Source: Lachnospiraceae bacterium
GTDB lineage: Bacteria > Bacillota > Clostridia > Lachnospirales > Lachnospiraceae
NCBI GenBank assembly: GCA_900766575.1
Contig: CAAFVW010000138.1
Location: 1 to 31,258 of the forward strand
DNA: 31,258 nucleotides
Direction: 5' to 3'
Both the position numbers and the translations under genes were made by a program. Numbering within the stretch: the stretch's first letter is position 1; every line of letters starts with the position of its first letter. Of the stretch, positions 7,552 to 15,754 are shown piece by piece. The notes below the pieces were generated by a model. The model saw only the letters and a list, made by a program, of their open reading frames with translations, was not told where the DNA came from and did not search any database.

Positions 7552-9375
7552 ATGCAGGAAGTAAAACAACCGAACAAAAAACCGTTGATCTTTTACTATC
7601 TGATCACATTGGTGGCAATATTGCTGATCAATAGTCTGTTGGTGCCGCAGATCGCACAGCGTGCGGTAAAAGAAGTGGATTACAACACTTTTATGCAGAT
7701 GACCTATGACAAGCAGATCGATGAGGTACAGATCCAGGATAATCAGATTGTATTCACAGCGAAGGACGATAAGACCATCTATAAGACCGGTCTGATGGAT
7801 GATCCGGACAGAACGCAGAGACTGTATGACAGCGGAGCACAGTTCTCCAGCCAGATCGTGGAGGAGGCATCGCCGCTTCTGAGCTTCTTCATCAGTTGGC
7901 TGCTTCCGATTATTATCATTGTTGGCTTCGGACAGCTGATGTACCGGCAGATGGCGAAAAAGGCCGGCGGAGATTCCATGATGTTCGGTATGGGCGGCAT
8001 GGGCAAGAGCAATGCGAAAGTCTATGTGAAATCCTCCAACGGCATCAAATTCACGGATGTGGCCGGAGAGGATGAGGCAAAGGAAAATCTGACGGAGATC
8101 GTGGAATATCTGCATGACCCTGACAAATATAAAGAAATCGGTGCTTCCATGCCGAAGGGTATCCTGTTAGTAGGTCCTCCCGGAACCGGTAAGACGATGT
8201 TGGCCAAGGCTGTGGCCGGAGAAGCCAATGTTCCTTTCTTCTCCATGTCGGGTTCGGAATTCGTGGAGATGTTCGTAGGTATGGGTGCTTCCAAAGTACG
8301 TGATCTGTTCAAACAGGCAAAGGAGAAGGCTCCCTGTATTGTATTTATTGATGAGATCGATGCCATCGGTAAAAAGCGTGACGGTCAGGTAGGCGGGAAC
8401 GATGAGAGAGAGCAGACACTGAACCAGTTGCTGACGGAGATGGATGGATTCGAGGGCAACAACGGTGTCATCATTCTGGCGGCAACCAACCGGCCGGAGA
8501 GTCTGGACCCTGCATTGCTTCGTCCCGGACGTTTTGACAGACGTGTGCCCGTAGAACTTCCGGATCTGAAAGGCAGAGAAGAAATTCTGAAAGTACATGC
8601 ACGAAAGATCAAGGTAGCGGACAATGTAGATTTTAACAAGATCGCCCGTATGGCATCCGGAGCTTCCGGTGCAGAGCTTGCCAATATCGTCAATGAGGCA
8701 GCGCTTCGCGCAGTCAGAGACGGACGGAAGTTCGCCACCCAGGCGGATCTGGAAGAGAGCATTGAAGTAGTCATTGCAGGATATCAGAAAAAGAATGCAA
8801 TCCTTACGGATAAAGAGAAGCGGATCGTGGCTTATCACGAGATCGGTCATGCACTGGTGGCTGCCAGGCAGACCAATTCCGCACCGGTACAGAAGATCAC
8901 CATTGTCCCCCGTACTTCCGGAGCATTGGGTTACACTATGCAGGTGGAAGAGGAAGGTAACCATTACCTCATGACCAAGGAAGAGATGGAGAATAAGATT
9001 GCGACCCTGACCGGCGGACGCGCCGCGGAGGAAATTGTCTTCGGTTCTGTGACCACAGGCGCTTCCAACGATATCGAACAGGCCACCAAGCTGGCCAGAG
9101 GCATGATTACCCGTTACGGTATGAGCAAGGATTTTGACATGGTGGCAATGGAGACTGTGACAAATCAGTATCTGGGCGGAGATGCTTCCCTGACCTGTTC
9201 CATGGATACCCAGACCGCGATCGACAAGGAAGTCGTGGAACTGGTGAAAAGGCAGCACGAAAAAGCCGGACAGATATTGCTTGAGAATCGTGCAAAGTTG
9301 GATGAATTGTCCCAGTATCTGTATGATAAAGAGACCATTACCGGAGAGGAGTTCATGAAGATCCTGAATTCGTAA
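7552..9375 (+). CDS. ftsH: ATP-dependent zinc metalloprotease FtsH
   Basis: This membrane-anchored AAA+ protease degrades misfolded membrane proteins and unstable regulators, working as a hexamer facing the cytoplasm. Seen: a first membrane segment at about residues 10-32, an extracytoplasmic domain, and a second membrane segment at about 105-127. The Walker A GPPGTGKT is at 208-215, followed by the Walker B IVFIDEIDAIG, the pore motif region and the second region of homology NRPESLDPALLRPGRFDRR. The zinc motif HEIGH is at 429-433, with a third ligand Asp expected downstream. The length of 607 residues is typical of clostridial FtsH. The ribosome binding site is GAGGGAG (7537-7543). It has its own promoter and terminator and is not in the usual tilS-hpt-ftsH context. 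Confidence 0.97.
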   Translation: MQEVKQPNKKPLIFYYLITLVAILLINSLLVPQIAQRAVKEVDYNTFMQMTYDKQIDEVQIQDNQIVFTAKDDKTIYKTGLMDDPDRTQRLYDSGAQFSSQIVEEASPLLSFFISWLLPIIIIVGFGQLMYRQMAKKAGGDSMMFGMGGMGKSNAKVYVKSSNGIKFTDVAGEDEAKENLTEIVEYLHDPDKYKEIGASMPKGILLVGPPGTGKTMLAKAVAGEANVPFFSMSGSEFVEMFVGMGASKVRDLFKQAKEKAPCIVFIDEIDAIGKKRDGQVGGNDEREQTLNQLLTEMDGFEGNNGVIILAATNRPESLDPALLRPGRFDRRVPVELPDLKGREEILKVHARKIKVADNVDFNKIARMASGASGAELANIVNEAALRAVRDGRKFATQADLEESIEVVIAGYQKKNAILTDKEKRIVAYHEIGHALVAARQTNSAPVQKITIVPRTSGALGYTMQVEEEGNHYLMTKEEMENKIATLTGGRAAEEIVFGSVTTGASNDIEQATKLARGMITRYGMSKDFDMVAMETVTNQYLGGDASLTCSMDTQTAIDKEVVELVKRQHEKAGQILLENRAKLDELSQYLYDKETITGEEFMKILNS

Positions 9376-9400
9376 GTGAGTAGAAAATAACGAAATAAAA

Positions 9401-9444
9401 ACATTCCCGAGTTGTTGATTACCGCGACTCGGGGATGTTTTTTT
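9401..9444 (+). terminator. terminator after ftsH
   Basis: A 12-bp stem (9401-9412 with 9427-9438, one G-U pair) carries a run of seven T. Confidence 0.92.
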
Positions 9445-9517
9445 ATATGTTAATAAAATTTTAAATATCCTCTAAACACATCTTAATCCGCGCCCGCTGT
9501 TTTCTTAAAAAAGAAAT

Positions 9518-9526
9518 TGCTATACT
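9518..9526 (+). promoter_or_regulatory. extended -10 promoter for the large lipoprotein
   Basis: TGCTATACT gives the TGn extension plus a TATACT box. No good -35 lies at the right spacing, which is common for extended -10 promoters. It is about 50 nt upstream of the ATG at 9576. Confidence 0.45.
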
Positions 9527-9575
9527 TTTCCTATCAATACAGCTGCATGAGAATACAGCGGAACAGGAGTAAAAA

Positions 9576-11840
9576 ATGCAAAACAGAAATAATTGGAACC
9601 CTATGCAAAAAGGGATTGCGCTGGCAACCTGTATGGCAATCATCATGGGAACGTTCACCGGATGCGGAAAAAAGGATACTTTAGAAATGGATGCACAGCA
9701 GGAGGCGCAGAAGGGACGCTATGTGGAGACGGAGATTGCTTTGCCGGAAGAATGGACGGATAAAACGATCTGTCAGATGTTTCGGCAGGGAGAGAAGCTG
9801 CATTTTCTGGTGACCTCGGAAATGGATGACCAGATAGCTCTGGAAGAATGGGAGATGGCGGATGGAGATGTTTTTACGGAAATGACGAAGGACTGGCTGA
9901 AAGTATTGCCGGAAGGATTGGGGTTAGAGAGAGACGATAATTTTACGTTGTTGCAGGATGCGGAAGGCAATCAGTATCTGTACGGTTACTGTTACCGGGA
10001 TGAGGATTCGTCCCCGGCACATCTGTGGAAAGAAGCGGACGGTAAAGCGATAGACATTACGCCGGAGAAGTGGAAGAATGCAGAGGAGATACAGGGATAT
10101 CAGGTTTTCGATGCACCGCAGAGTGTGACGATGACAGAAGAGGGATTAGTTGTCGGTGTGGGTTATTTTTCTGCGGATGTGTTGCTTGCGCAGGACGGCA
10201 GTGTAGTAAGCAGTCAGGAGAATGACAGCCTGGAGGAAGGTAATAACAGACTCGATAACCAGTGGAGCAGTGCGGTGGGAGATACGCTTTATCTGCTACA
10301 GACGGATGAACAGGGAGCGGTCAACGGACTGGCTTGCCTGAAAGTAGACGGAAACAATGGTATCAGACCGGAAAAAGTGCTTCCTTTCTCTCAGGAAAGT
10401 TACAGCTATGCATATTTCAGTGTGCTGGAAGACGGTACGGTCTATGCGGCGGATGCGGACGGCTTTTTCAAATGCGAGGCAGGAGATACGAACTGGCAGA
10501 AACTTCTGAATGGAATAGACACCAGTTTTTCCCTGTCGGATGTCTGGTGCCGTAGTGTTGTGGCATTAGCGGACGGAAGTGCCTACGGATGGTTTGGCAG
10601 TGAAAGCGGAGACCGGCTGATGGCATATCGCTATGATCCGGAGGCAGTGACAGAGGTTACGGAAGAACTGACATTATATACCGTAGAAGAAAGCTTTTTG
10701 TTACAGCAGGCAGCAGTGCAATACCATAAGGAGCATCCGGAAGTCATGATTCACATACAGGCGGCGGTTTCTATGAATGACAAATATAGCAGCACACCGG
10801 ATTATGAGCAGATCTATCAGGAACTGAATACGTCCCTGACGTCCGGCAAGGGACCAGATCTTATGGTGATGGATCATCTGAGGATAGATCATTATGCATC
10901 AAAAGGGTTGTTAGTGGATTTACAGGATATGTTGATTCCTCTGGAAGAGGATGGTACGTTGCTTGCGAATATTACGACGGCATACCGGGAAGAAAACGGT
11001 ACCAGAGCAGCCGTGCCGTTACAGTTTGGCCTGTTGCTGGCGATCGGAAGGGATCTGAGATCAGAGCAGATGAACAGCATGGAGTCGATGGCCCGGACGG
11101 TGAGCGGACAGAAAGAAAGCTATCTGGGGGACCGCACCTGTGAGGAATTAGTGGATGAGTTTTATCCGTTGATCTCAGATGGTATTCTACAGAACAGACA
11201 GATCGACAGGCAGCAGCTTCGTCCCTGGTTGGAGAACCTGAAAAGCATTGCGGATAATTGCGGAATGATTCCTTCCAGAAAAGAGGGGCGAGCAGCCAAT
11301 ATCTGGGACCTGGGAACAGATGTGAAACTGGTACTTCAGGAGACGGATGGATTTAACCAGGCGATGAACCCTGTAGCGGTGGCTGAACTGTTGCATGCGA
11401 ATGTAGCATCTGTGGAGAATGCGTTCTATCCGAAAATGGTCATCGGTATCAACAGTCAGAGCGAACACCTTGAGACGGCAAAAGATTTTGTACGTTTTGC
11501 ATTATCGGAAGCGGTACAGAACACTGATACTTATGAAGGATTCCCGGTAAATACGAAATCACTGGAGACCCAGGCCGCGGCAGACCGGAGCATGGCGGAA
11601 GCCTATACCACCTATGATATTGACGGCAGCAGTGTGGAATTCGCTATCAAAAGCTATTCGGAGGAAACAGCACAGCAGCTTGTGGAAATGTGTAAAAATG
11701 CGAATCTGTGTCTGAAGGAGGATACGCAGATAGCGACATCCCTGAGCGAGAGCTTACAGCCTTACCTGAACGGACTGGCAAACGTGGAAGAGGCCATGGA
11801 TGCTGTGGAAGGGAGCCTGAAGATGTATCTGGCGGAGTAG
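9576..11840 (+). CDS. large lipoprotein with C-terminal extracellular solute-binding domain
   Basis: A 754-residue exported lipoprotein. Seen: a signal peptide with basic start, hydrophobic core and lipobox FTGC with Cys30 as the acylated residue. Residues about 45-360 are rich in short beta strands with repeated aromatic-Gly-Asp turns (for example VLEDGTVYAADADGFFKCEAG), which suggests a beta-propeller-like sensor or binding region. From about residue 365 the protein changes to a family 1 solute-binding protein: LTLYTVEESFLLQQAAVQYHK, then GKGPDLMVMDHLRIDHYASKG and a closing helical region. Most solute-binding proteins are 400-550 residues, so this is about 300 residues longer. No permease or ATPase gene is adjacent. 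It has AGGAG 6 nt before the start, its own promoter candidate and a terminator, so it stands alone. It may borrow a distant sugar ABC permease or feed a sensor kinase. The substrate is unknown. Confidence 0.85.
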   Translation: MQNRNNWNPMQKGIALATCMAIIMGTFTGCGKKDTLEMDAQQEAQKGRYVETEIALPEEWTDKTICQMFRQGEKLHFLVTSEMDDQIALEEWEMADGDVFTEMTKDWLKVLPEGLGLERDDNFTLLQDAEGNQYLYGYCYRDEDSSPAHLWKEADGKAIDITPEKWKNAEEIQGYQVFDAPQSVTMTEEGLVVGVGYFSADVLLAQDGSVVSSQENDSLEEGNNRLDNQWSSAVGDTLYLLQTDEQGAVNGLACLKVDGNNGIRPEKVLPFSQESYSYAYFSVLEDGTVYAADADGFFKCEAGDTNWQKLLNGIDTSFSLSDVWCRSVVALADGSAYGWFGSESGDRLMAYRYDPEAVTEVTEELTLYTVEESFLLQQAAVQYHKEHPEVMIHIQAAVSMNDKYSSTPDYEQIYQELNTSLTSGKGPDLMVMDHLRIDHYASKGLLVDLQDMLIPLEEDGTLLANITTAYREENGTRAAVPLQFGLLLAIGRDLRSEQMNSMESMARTVSGQKESYLGDRTCEELVDEFYPLISDGILQNRQIDRQQLRPWLENLKSIADNCGMIPSRKEGRAANIWDLGTDVKLVLQETDGFNQAMNPVAVAELLHANVASVENAFYPKMVIGINSQSEHLETAKDFVRFALSEAVQNTDTYEGFPVNTKSLETQAAADRSMAEAYTTYDIDGSSVEFAIKSYSEETAQQLVEMCKNANLCLKEDTQIATSLSESLQPYLNGLANVEEAMDAVEGSLKMYLAE

Positions 11841-11878
11841 AATTCGAAATAGTATTCATAAAATCATATTTGTTGTTG

Positions 11879-11931
11879 CAAAGACAAGGCTTCTATGTTT
11901 AAGTTAGTACTAAGCGTAGAAGCTTTCTTTG
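11879..11931 (+). terminator. terminator-like hairpin after the large lipoprotein
   Basis: CAAAGACAAGGCTTCTATG (11879-11897) pairs with 11915-11931 with one or two mismatches, giving a long stem with a T-rich 3' arm (CTTTCTTTG). It is less compact than a classical terminator. Confidence 0.6.
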
Positions 11932-11990
11932 TAATTTCTTAGATCGTACGACTGGTATTCACAGTCATGTTATCACCATGCGAAAGTAAC

Positions 11991-12019
11991 TTGTAAACAG
12001 AGGACAAAACCGCTATAAT
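11991..12019 (+). promoter_or_regulatory. sigma-A promoter of the small gene at 12048
   Basis: TTGTAA (11991-11996), a 17-nt spacer and a perfect TATAAT (12014-12019), ending 28 nt before the chosen ATG. Confidence 0.75.
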
Positions 12020-12047
12020 TTTAAGTATAAGAAAGGCGGTGGAAAGG

Positions 12048-12239
12048 ATGGAAGAATTGAATAATCAAGAAACAATTAAAATTTGTGTAGAGGAGTTTTC
12101 ACGTTTGCAGGAATGGATGCAATTAGCACAAAGGGATACAGCGGTTTATAATTCCATGAAAATCCGATATCGGGATCTGAAAGTGATCTTAGCAGCCTTA
12201 GGGGTAAATGTAACAGAATTAGATGTTATAAAAGACTAG
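12048..12239 (+). CDS. small conserved-looking protein of unknown function
   Basis: A 63-residue protein rich in helix-forming residues. The N-terminal half resembles an amphipathic helix (ETIKICVEEFSRLQEWMQLA), followed by YNSMKIRYRDLKVILAALGVNV, which looks like a second helix. There is no signal peptide or membrane segment. The gene has a consensus promoter, a purine-rich leader (AAAGGCGGTGGAAAGG) and a strong terminator directly after the stop, which support a real gene. Start choice: ATG 12048 is preferred over the GTG at 12039, which sits only 2 nt from its purine stretch. I do not recognise a family. A small helical protein of this kind could be a dimerising or regulatory factor, but nothing in the context supports a specific role. 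Confidence 0.7.
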   Translation: MEELNNQETIKICVEEFSRLQEWMQLAQRDTAVYNSMKIRYRDLKVILAALGVNVTELDVIKD

Positions 12240-12240
12240 A

Positions 12241-12274
12241 AAAGGAAGCCTTGAAATATAAGGCTTCCTTTTCT
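12241..12274. terminator. bidirectional terminator between a small gene and tRNA-Leu
   Basis: An 11-bp perfect stem (12242-12252 with 12260-12270) is followed by TTTTCT on the + strand. On the - strand it is preceded by TTTTTT downstream of the tRNA and followed by another T-rich tail. It serves two convergent units. Confidence 0.88.
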
Positions 12275-12283
12275 AAAAAATGA

Positions 12284-12367
12284 TGCGGAAGATGGGACTT
12301 GAACCCACACGGTATTGCTACCACAAGATCCTTAGTCTTGCTCGTCTGCCAATTCCGACACTTCCGC
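12284..12367 (-). tRNA. tRNA-Leu (anticodon AAG)
   Basis: The acceptor stem GCGGAAG pairs with CTTCCGC, with discriminator A. The D-loop has the GGAATTGGCAGAC class II pattern. The anticodon stem CAAGA/TCTTG holds the loop CTAAGGA, giving anticodon AAG (A34 presumably converted to inosine; reads CUU and CUC). There is a long variable arm and a TTCAAGT T-loop. At 84 nt it fits a leucine tRNA. CCA is not encoded (TCA follows). Confidence 0.95.
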
Positions 12368-12400
12368 ATAACGCATACAATTTTGTATCACGCAAGAATG

Positions 12401-12429
12401 ATAATAACATTTTGTAACGGCGATGTCAA
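12401..12429 (-). promoter_or_regulatory. consensus promoter of tRNA-Leu(AAG)
   Basis: On the minus strand, TTGACA (12429-12424), a 17-nt spacer and TATTAT (12406-12401), about 34 nt from the tRNA 5' end. It has a perfect -35, as expected for a strongly expressed stable RNA. Confidence 0.85.
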
Positions 12430-12493
12430 CATCATTTTTAAATTTGTGGGAATTTTTTGTACACTTAAAACATTTTATATCATTCGGTGTTTC

Positions 12494-12510
12494 TGTTATA
12501 ATGTTATAAT
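12494..12510 (+). promoter_or_regulatory. tandem extended -10 boxes for the C_GCAxxG_C_C gene
   Basis: TGTTATAAT occurs twice, 8 nt apart (12494-12502 and 12502-12510). Each is a complete TGn-TATAAT extended -10. No clear -35 is present. The start would be about 75-85 nt before the ATG at 12590, leaving an untranslated leader. Confidence 0.5.
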
Positions 12511-12589
12511 AAGTAAGAAACATAATATTCCGGACAACTTAAATTTTGTTCAGATATTATAAAATACAAGCAGAAAAAGGAAAACAACG

Positions 12590-12973
12590 ATGGAATCAAG
12601 AGTAGAAGAAGCAGCAAAGAGAAAAATGTGTGGGTATAACTGTGCGCAGGCAGTGGCATGTACTTACTGTGATCTGGCGGGAATTGAGGAAGAAACAGCG
12701 AAAAATCTGACACAGGGATTCGCAGTCGGTATGGGCGGCAGCATGGAGGCTACCTGCGGTGCACTGATCGGGGCGGTCAATGTGTTGGGACTGATTCAGA
12801 AGAATCCACAGAAGACCATGCAGGGAGCCAGACGTATGATCCAAAGCTTCAAGGAACAAAATGGAACGGTAATCTGTAAGGAATTAAAAGGCATCACGGA
12901 TGGCGTTGTGAAGAGAGAATGTATCGACTGTGTACGGGATGCTGCGGCTTTATTGGAGCGGGAAATTCAGTAA
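12590..12973 (+). CDS. C_GCAxxG_C_C family redox-active protein
   Basis: A 127-residue cytoplasmic protein of the C_GCAxxG_C_C family (PF09719), a cysteine-rich group thought to bind metal or carry redox-active thiols; the exact reaction is unknown. Seen: Cys at residues 14, 18, 24, 27, 56, 96, 111 and 114. The family core shows as CGYNCAQAV at the start, ATCGALIGA in the middle (Cys56) and C-x2-C (111, 114) near the end. Length and spacing are typical. A purine-rich AAAAAGGA precedes the ATG. It is followed 95 nt later by a YczE-like membrane gene with its own promoter, so they are probably separate units. No insertion or truncation is seen. Confidence 0.88.
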   Translation: MESRVEEAAKRKMCGYNCAQAVACTYCDLAGIEEETAKNLTQGFAVGMGGSMEATCGALIGAVNVLGLIQKNPQKTMQGARRMIQSFKEQNGTVICKELKGITDGVVKRECIDCVRDAAALLEREIQ

Positions 12974-12987
12974 CGTAAAACGAGGGA

Positions 12988-13016
12988 TTGAAAAATAAAG
13001 GTTGTCGCACTATAAT
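12988..13016 (+). promoter_or_regulatory. sigma-A promoter of the YczE-like gene
   Basis: TTGAAA (12988-12993), a 17-nt spacer and a perfect TATAAT (13011-13016). The start site falls at about 13023, on top of a palindrome. Confidence 0.8.
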
Positions 13017-13045
13017 GATTACTGTTTTGGAAAAAACAGATTATA
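13011..13045. promoter_or_regulatory. palindromic operator candidate overlapping the start site
   Basis: CTGTTTT (13022-13028) and AAAACAG (13033-13039) form a perfect inverted repeat around GGAA. It is flanked by TATAAT (13011-13016) and ATTATA (13040-13045), which are also inverted, giving near-dyad symmetry over 35 nt centred on the transcription start. The position is ideal for a repressor. The TetR gene two genes downstream is one possible source. Confidence 0.5.
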
Positions 13046-13067
13046 TAGAAAGAAAGTGTGACAAAAG

Positions 13068-13736
13068 ATGGAAAGTAAAAAGATAACGATACGTGGAGAA
13101 CTTGCGCTGATCCTCGTAGTATTGATCAATAGCATGGGAGTACTTCTGATGCTGCAGTCGGGCTCCGGAATCTCGGCAATCTCCAGTGTGCCGTATGCAT
13201 TTCAACAGGTATTTCCGGTATTGACCCTGGGAACCTGGACGTATATTTTTCAGGGGACACTGATTGCGGTATTGATGATTCTGCGAAGAAAATTTGTGCC
13301 GTCGTATCTGTTCAGCTTCGTAGTGGGATTTGCTTTCGGAAAAATGATGGATGTGCATGAGCTGTGGATCACGGAACTACCGATGAGTGTTCCGCTGAGA
13401 ATCCTGTATTTTGTGCTGAGTTATGTGCTCCTTTGCTTTGGCATTGCACTGTCCAACCGCTGCAAGCTTCCGATCATTCCCACGGATCTGTTCCCCAGAG
13501 AGCTGGCAGAGATCACAAAAGTGCCTTATTCCAGAATTAAGATCGGATTTGATGTAACCTGCCTGCTGGTAACGGCGTGCATGACATATTTCTGCCTGGG
13601 AAGAATCTTAGGACTGGGCATCGGTACGGTACTGGCCGCATTTACCATGGGAAAAGGAATCGCACTGGTCGGACAGGCGATTGACAAATATTTTGATTTT
13701 GTATCTGTGCTTTCCGCAAAGAGCGAGCTGGCATAA
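13068..13736 (+). CDS. YczE/YitT-like membrane protein (DUF6198 type)
   Basis: A 222-residue polytopic membrane protein with about five hydrophobic segments. The features match the YczE / YyaS / YitT-like group: GVLLMLQSGSGISAISSVPY after the first segment, SYLFSFVVGFAFGKMMD in the middle, and the loop LSNRCKLPIIPTDLFPREL, followed by IKIGFDVTCLL and GLGIGTVLAAFTMGKG near the end. The molecular role of this family is not established; B. subtilis YczE is required for bacillaene production by an unknown mechanism. The gene has a good sigma-A promoter with an operator-like palindrome. A TetR gene follows 120 nt downstream on the same strand, so the two may form a regulator-target pair. Confidence 0.85.
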   Translation: MESKKITIRGELALILVVLINSMGVLLMLQSGSGISAISSVPYAFQQVFPVLTLGTWTYIFQGTLIAVLMILRRKFVPSYLFSFVVGFAFGKMMDVHELWITELPMSVPLRILYFVLSYVLLCFGIALSNRCKLPIIPTDLFPRELAEITKVPYSRIKIGFDVTCLLVTACMTYFCLGRILGLGIGTVLAAFTMGKGIALVGQAIDKYFDFVSVLSAKSELA

Positions 13737-13856
13737 TATAGCAATAATATAGTAATTATTTTGGCGGAAGAACAGCGGTGATACAGGTAAAAGTATGGGA
13801 ATCCGGAAGACTCTCAAAAGAAGTTGTGTAATACAGGAAGAACAAAGGATACGGAT

Positions 13857-14423
13857 ATGAAAGAAGCAACAGCGGATAAAACAAAATACCGCCTGGCGGA
13901 AGCAGCAAAAAAGTGTATGGCGGCTTCCGGCACCGATGCCATGACCGTGACACAGATCGTGCAGACCTGCGGTGTGACGAGACAGACTTTTTATCGGAAC
14001 TTCCAGGACAAATACGACCTGATCAACTGGTATTTTGATAAGCTCTTACTGGAATCTTTTGCACAGATGGGGGATGGGCTTACCGTATACGAAGGTTTAA
14101 CCAGAAAGTTTGAATTTATTCAGAAGGAGAGAGTCTTTTTCGCGGGAGCATTCCGCTCGGACGACCACAATTCCCTGAGGGAACATGACTACGAACTGAT
14201 CCTGGATTTCTATACACAACTGATCAGACGTAAGACCGGCAGACAGCCCGAAGAGAATATTTTATTCCCCTTGCGGCTCTATTGCAGAGGTTCCATTGAT
14301 ATGACCGTGGAATGGATCTTCGCTCCGAAGGAGAAAACCCCGGAGCAGATGGCGGCGCTGCTAGTAAGTGCATTTCCGGCACCGGTGACAGAATTATTTC
14401 AGCAGTTAGGCGTATTACGTTGA
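13857..14423 (+). CDS. TetR/AcrR family transcriptional regulator (DhaS-like)
   Basis: A cytoplasmic DNA-binding regulator of 188 residues. Seen: a TetR helix-turn-helix at about residues 16-62, including TVTQIVQTCGVTRQTFYRNF followed by DKYDLINWYF. The C-terminal ligand domain contains FIQKERVFFAGAFRSDDHNSL and LRLYCRGSIDMTVEWI, which resembles the TetR_C_8 domain of the DhaS-type regulators (PF14278). Start choice: ATG 13857 has AAAGGA (13844-13849) 7 nt upstream; an upstream in-frame TTG (13824) lacks a binding site. It lies between the YczE-like gene and an iron alcohol dehydrogenase, either of which could be its target. A short palindrome (AATAAT/ATTATT, 13743-13760) lies in its own leader. 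Its ligand is unknown. Confidence 0.9.
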   Translation: MKEATADKTKYRLAEAAKKCMAASGTDAMTVTQIVQTCGVTRQTFYRNFQDKYDLINWYFDKLLLESFAQMGDGLTVYEGLTRKFEFIQKERVFFAGAFRSDDHNSLREHDYELILDFYTQLIRRKTGRQPEENILFPLRLYCRGSIDMTVEWIFAPKEKTPEQMAALLVSAFPAPVTELFQQLGVLR

Positions 14424-14490
14424 GGAAAAATGACCAAAAACATTTGTGAAAAATCAACAAAAGCAATGGACAAAATATGAAATTTCTGTA

Positions 14491-14527
14491 AAAAGTGACA
14501 GTCGAGGCAAACTGTCACTTTCTTTAT
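14491..14527 (+). terminator. terminator after the TetR gene
   Basis: A perfect 11-bp stem (14492-14502 with 14511-14521) with loop CGAGGCAA is followed by TTTCTTT. It isolates the dehydrogenase gene from the regulator gene. Confidence 0.8.
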
Positions 14528-14594
14528 GCGATGTTTACAGTTAGAATAAAATTATCAATAAGATCGTTTTTATGTCGAAAGGAGATTATGTATC

Positions 14595-15740
14595 ATGGCA
14601 AACAGAATTATGCTCAACCAGACATCTTATCACGGTGCAGGAGCAATCGCAGAAATCGTAACCGAAGCAAAGGCTCATGCTTTTCAGAAAGCATTCGTAT
14701 GTTCCGATCCGGATCTGATCAAGTTCGGTGTGACCGGAAAGGTAACCGATCTGCTGGACAAGGAAGGTCTTGCTTATGAAATTTATTCCGATATTAAGGC
14801 GAACCCCACCATTGACAATGTGAAGAACGGTGTGGCTGCTTTCAAGGCATCCGGCGCAGACTATATCATCGCTATCGGCGGCGGCTCCTCCATGGATACC
14901 TCCAAAGCCATCGGCATCATCATTGCAAACCCTGAATTCGAAGATGTACGCAGCCTTGAGGGCGTAGCACCTACCAAGAAGCCCTGCGTTCCCATCATCG
15001 CAGTGCCCACCACAGCAGGTACCGCAGCAGAGGTTACCATCAACTACGTTATCACTGACGTAGAGCGCAAGCGTAAGTTCGTTTGCGTAGACCCTCATGA
15101 TATGCCGATCATCGCTGTTGTAGATCCCGAGATGATGTCCTCCATGCCGAAAGGTCTGACTGCTTCTACCGGTATGGACGCGCTGACCCATGCAATCGAA
15201 GGTTATACCACCAAGGCCGCATGGGAGATGACTGATATGTTCCATCTGAAGGCTATCGAGATCATTTCCAAGTCTCTGCGCGGCGCTGTAGCTAATACTA
15301 AGGAAGGCCGCGAAGGCATGGCTCTGGGTCAGTACATTGCCGGTATGGGCTTCTCCAATGTAGGTCTTGGTATCGCTCATTCCATGGCTCATACTCTGGG
15401 CGCTGTTTATGACACTCCTCACGGTGTTGCATGTGCTATGATGCTTCCTATCGTTATGGAGTACAATGCAGACTGCACCGGTGAAAAGTATCGTGAGATC
15501 GCACGTGCTATGGGTGTAGAAGGTGTAGATCAGATGGATCAGGCAACCTATCGTAAGGCTGCTGTTGATGCTGTCCGTAAGCTTTCCGAGGATGTAGGTA
15601 TTCCTTCCAAGCTGGAAGCTCTGAAGGAAGAGGATCTTCCTTTCCTGGCTGAGTCCGCTCATGCAGATGCCTGCGCACCCGGCAACCCCAAGGATGCAAG
15701 TGTAGAGGATCTGACCGCATTGTTCCGCAAGCTGATGTAA
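14595..15740 (+). CDS. fucO: iron-containing alcohol dehydrogenase, lactaldehyde reductase (FucO) type
   Basis: A 381-residue group III, Fe-dependent NAD(H) alcohol dehydrogenase. The best match in memory is FucO, which reduces lactaldehyde to 1,2-propanediol. Seen: NAD-binding GGGSSMDTSKA; metal ligands Asp195, His199 (GMDALTHA), His262 (GIAHSMAH) and His276 (TPHGVA), at nearly the same numbers as E. coli FucO; and the C-terminal family pattern. AAAGGAG precedes the start. Codon choice differs from the neighbours: it has many GCT, ATC, GTT, CGT and TCC codons, a mark of very high expression. It stands alone between two terminators. A role in fermentative NADH re-oxidation or in fucose/rhamnose breakdown is likely. 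The true substrate (lactaldehyde, propanol, butanol) is not proven. Confidence 0.9.
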   Translation: MANRIMLNQTSYHGAGAIAEIVTEAKAHAFQKAFVCSDPDLIKFGVTGKVTDLLDKEGLAYEIYSDIKANPTIDNVKNGVAAFKASGADYIIAIGGGSSMDTSKAIGIIIANPEFEDVRSLEGVAPTKKPCVPIIAVPTTAGTAAEVTINYVITDVERKRKFVCVDPHDMPIIAVVDPEMMSSMPKGLTASTGMDALTHAIEGYTTKAAWEMTDMFHLKAIEIISKSLRGAVANTKEGREGMALGQYIAGMGFSNVGLGIAHSMAHTLGAVYDTPHGVACAMMLPIVMEYNADCTGEKYREIARAMGVEGVDQMDQATYRKAAVDAVRKLSEDVGIPSKLEALKEEDLPFLAESAHADACAPGNPKDASVEDLTALFRKLM

Positions 15741-15754
15741 TCTGTGTACAGAGG

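Noticed and set aside
8167..9258. 363-codon open frame antisense to ftsH
   Set aside because: Fully inside ftsH on the other strand, no ribosome binding site, no recognisable domains.
12299..12562. 87-codon frame overlapping tRNA-Leu
   Set aside because: It is antisense to the tRNA and its promoter; there is no binding site and the translation has no family features.
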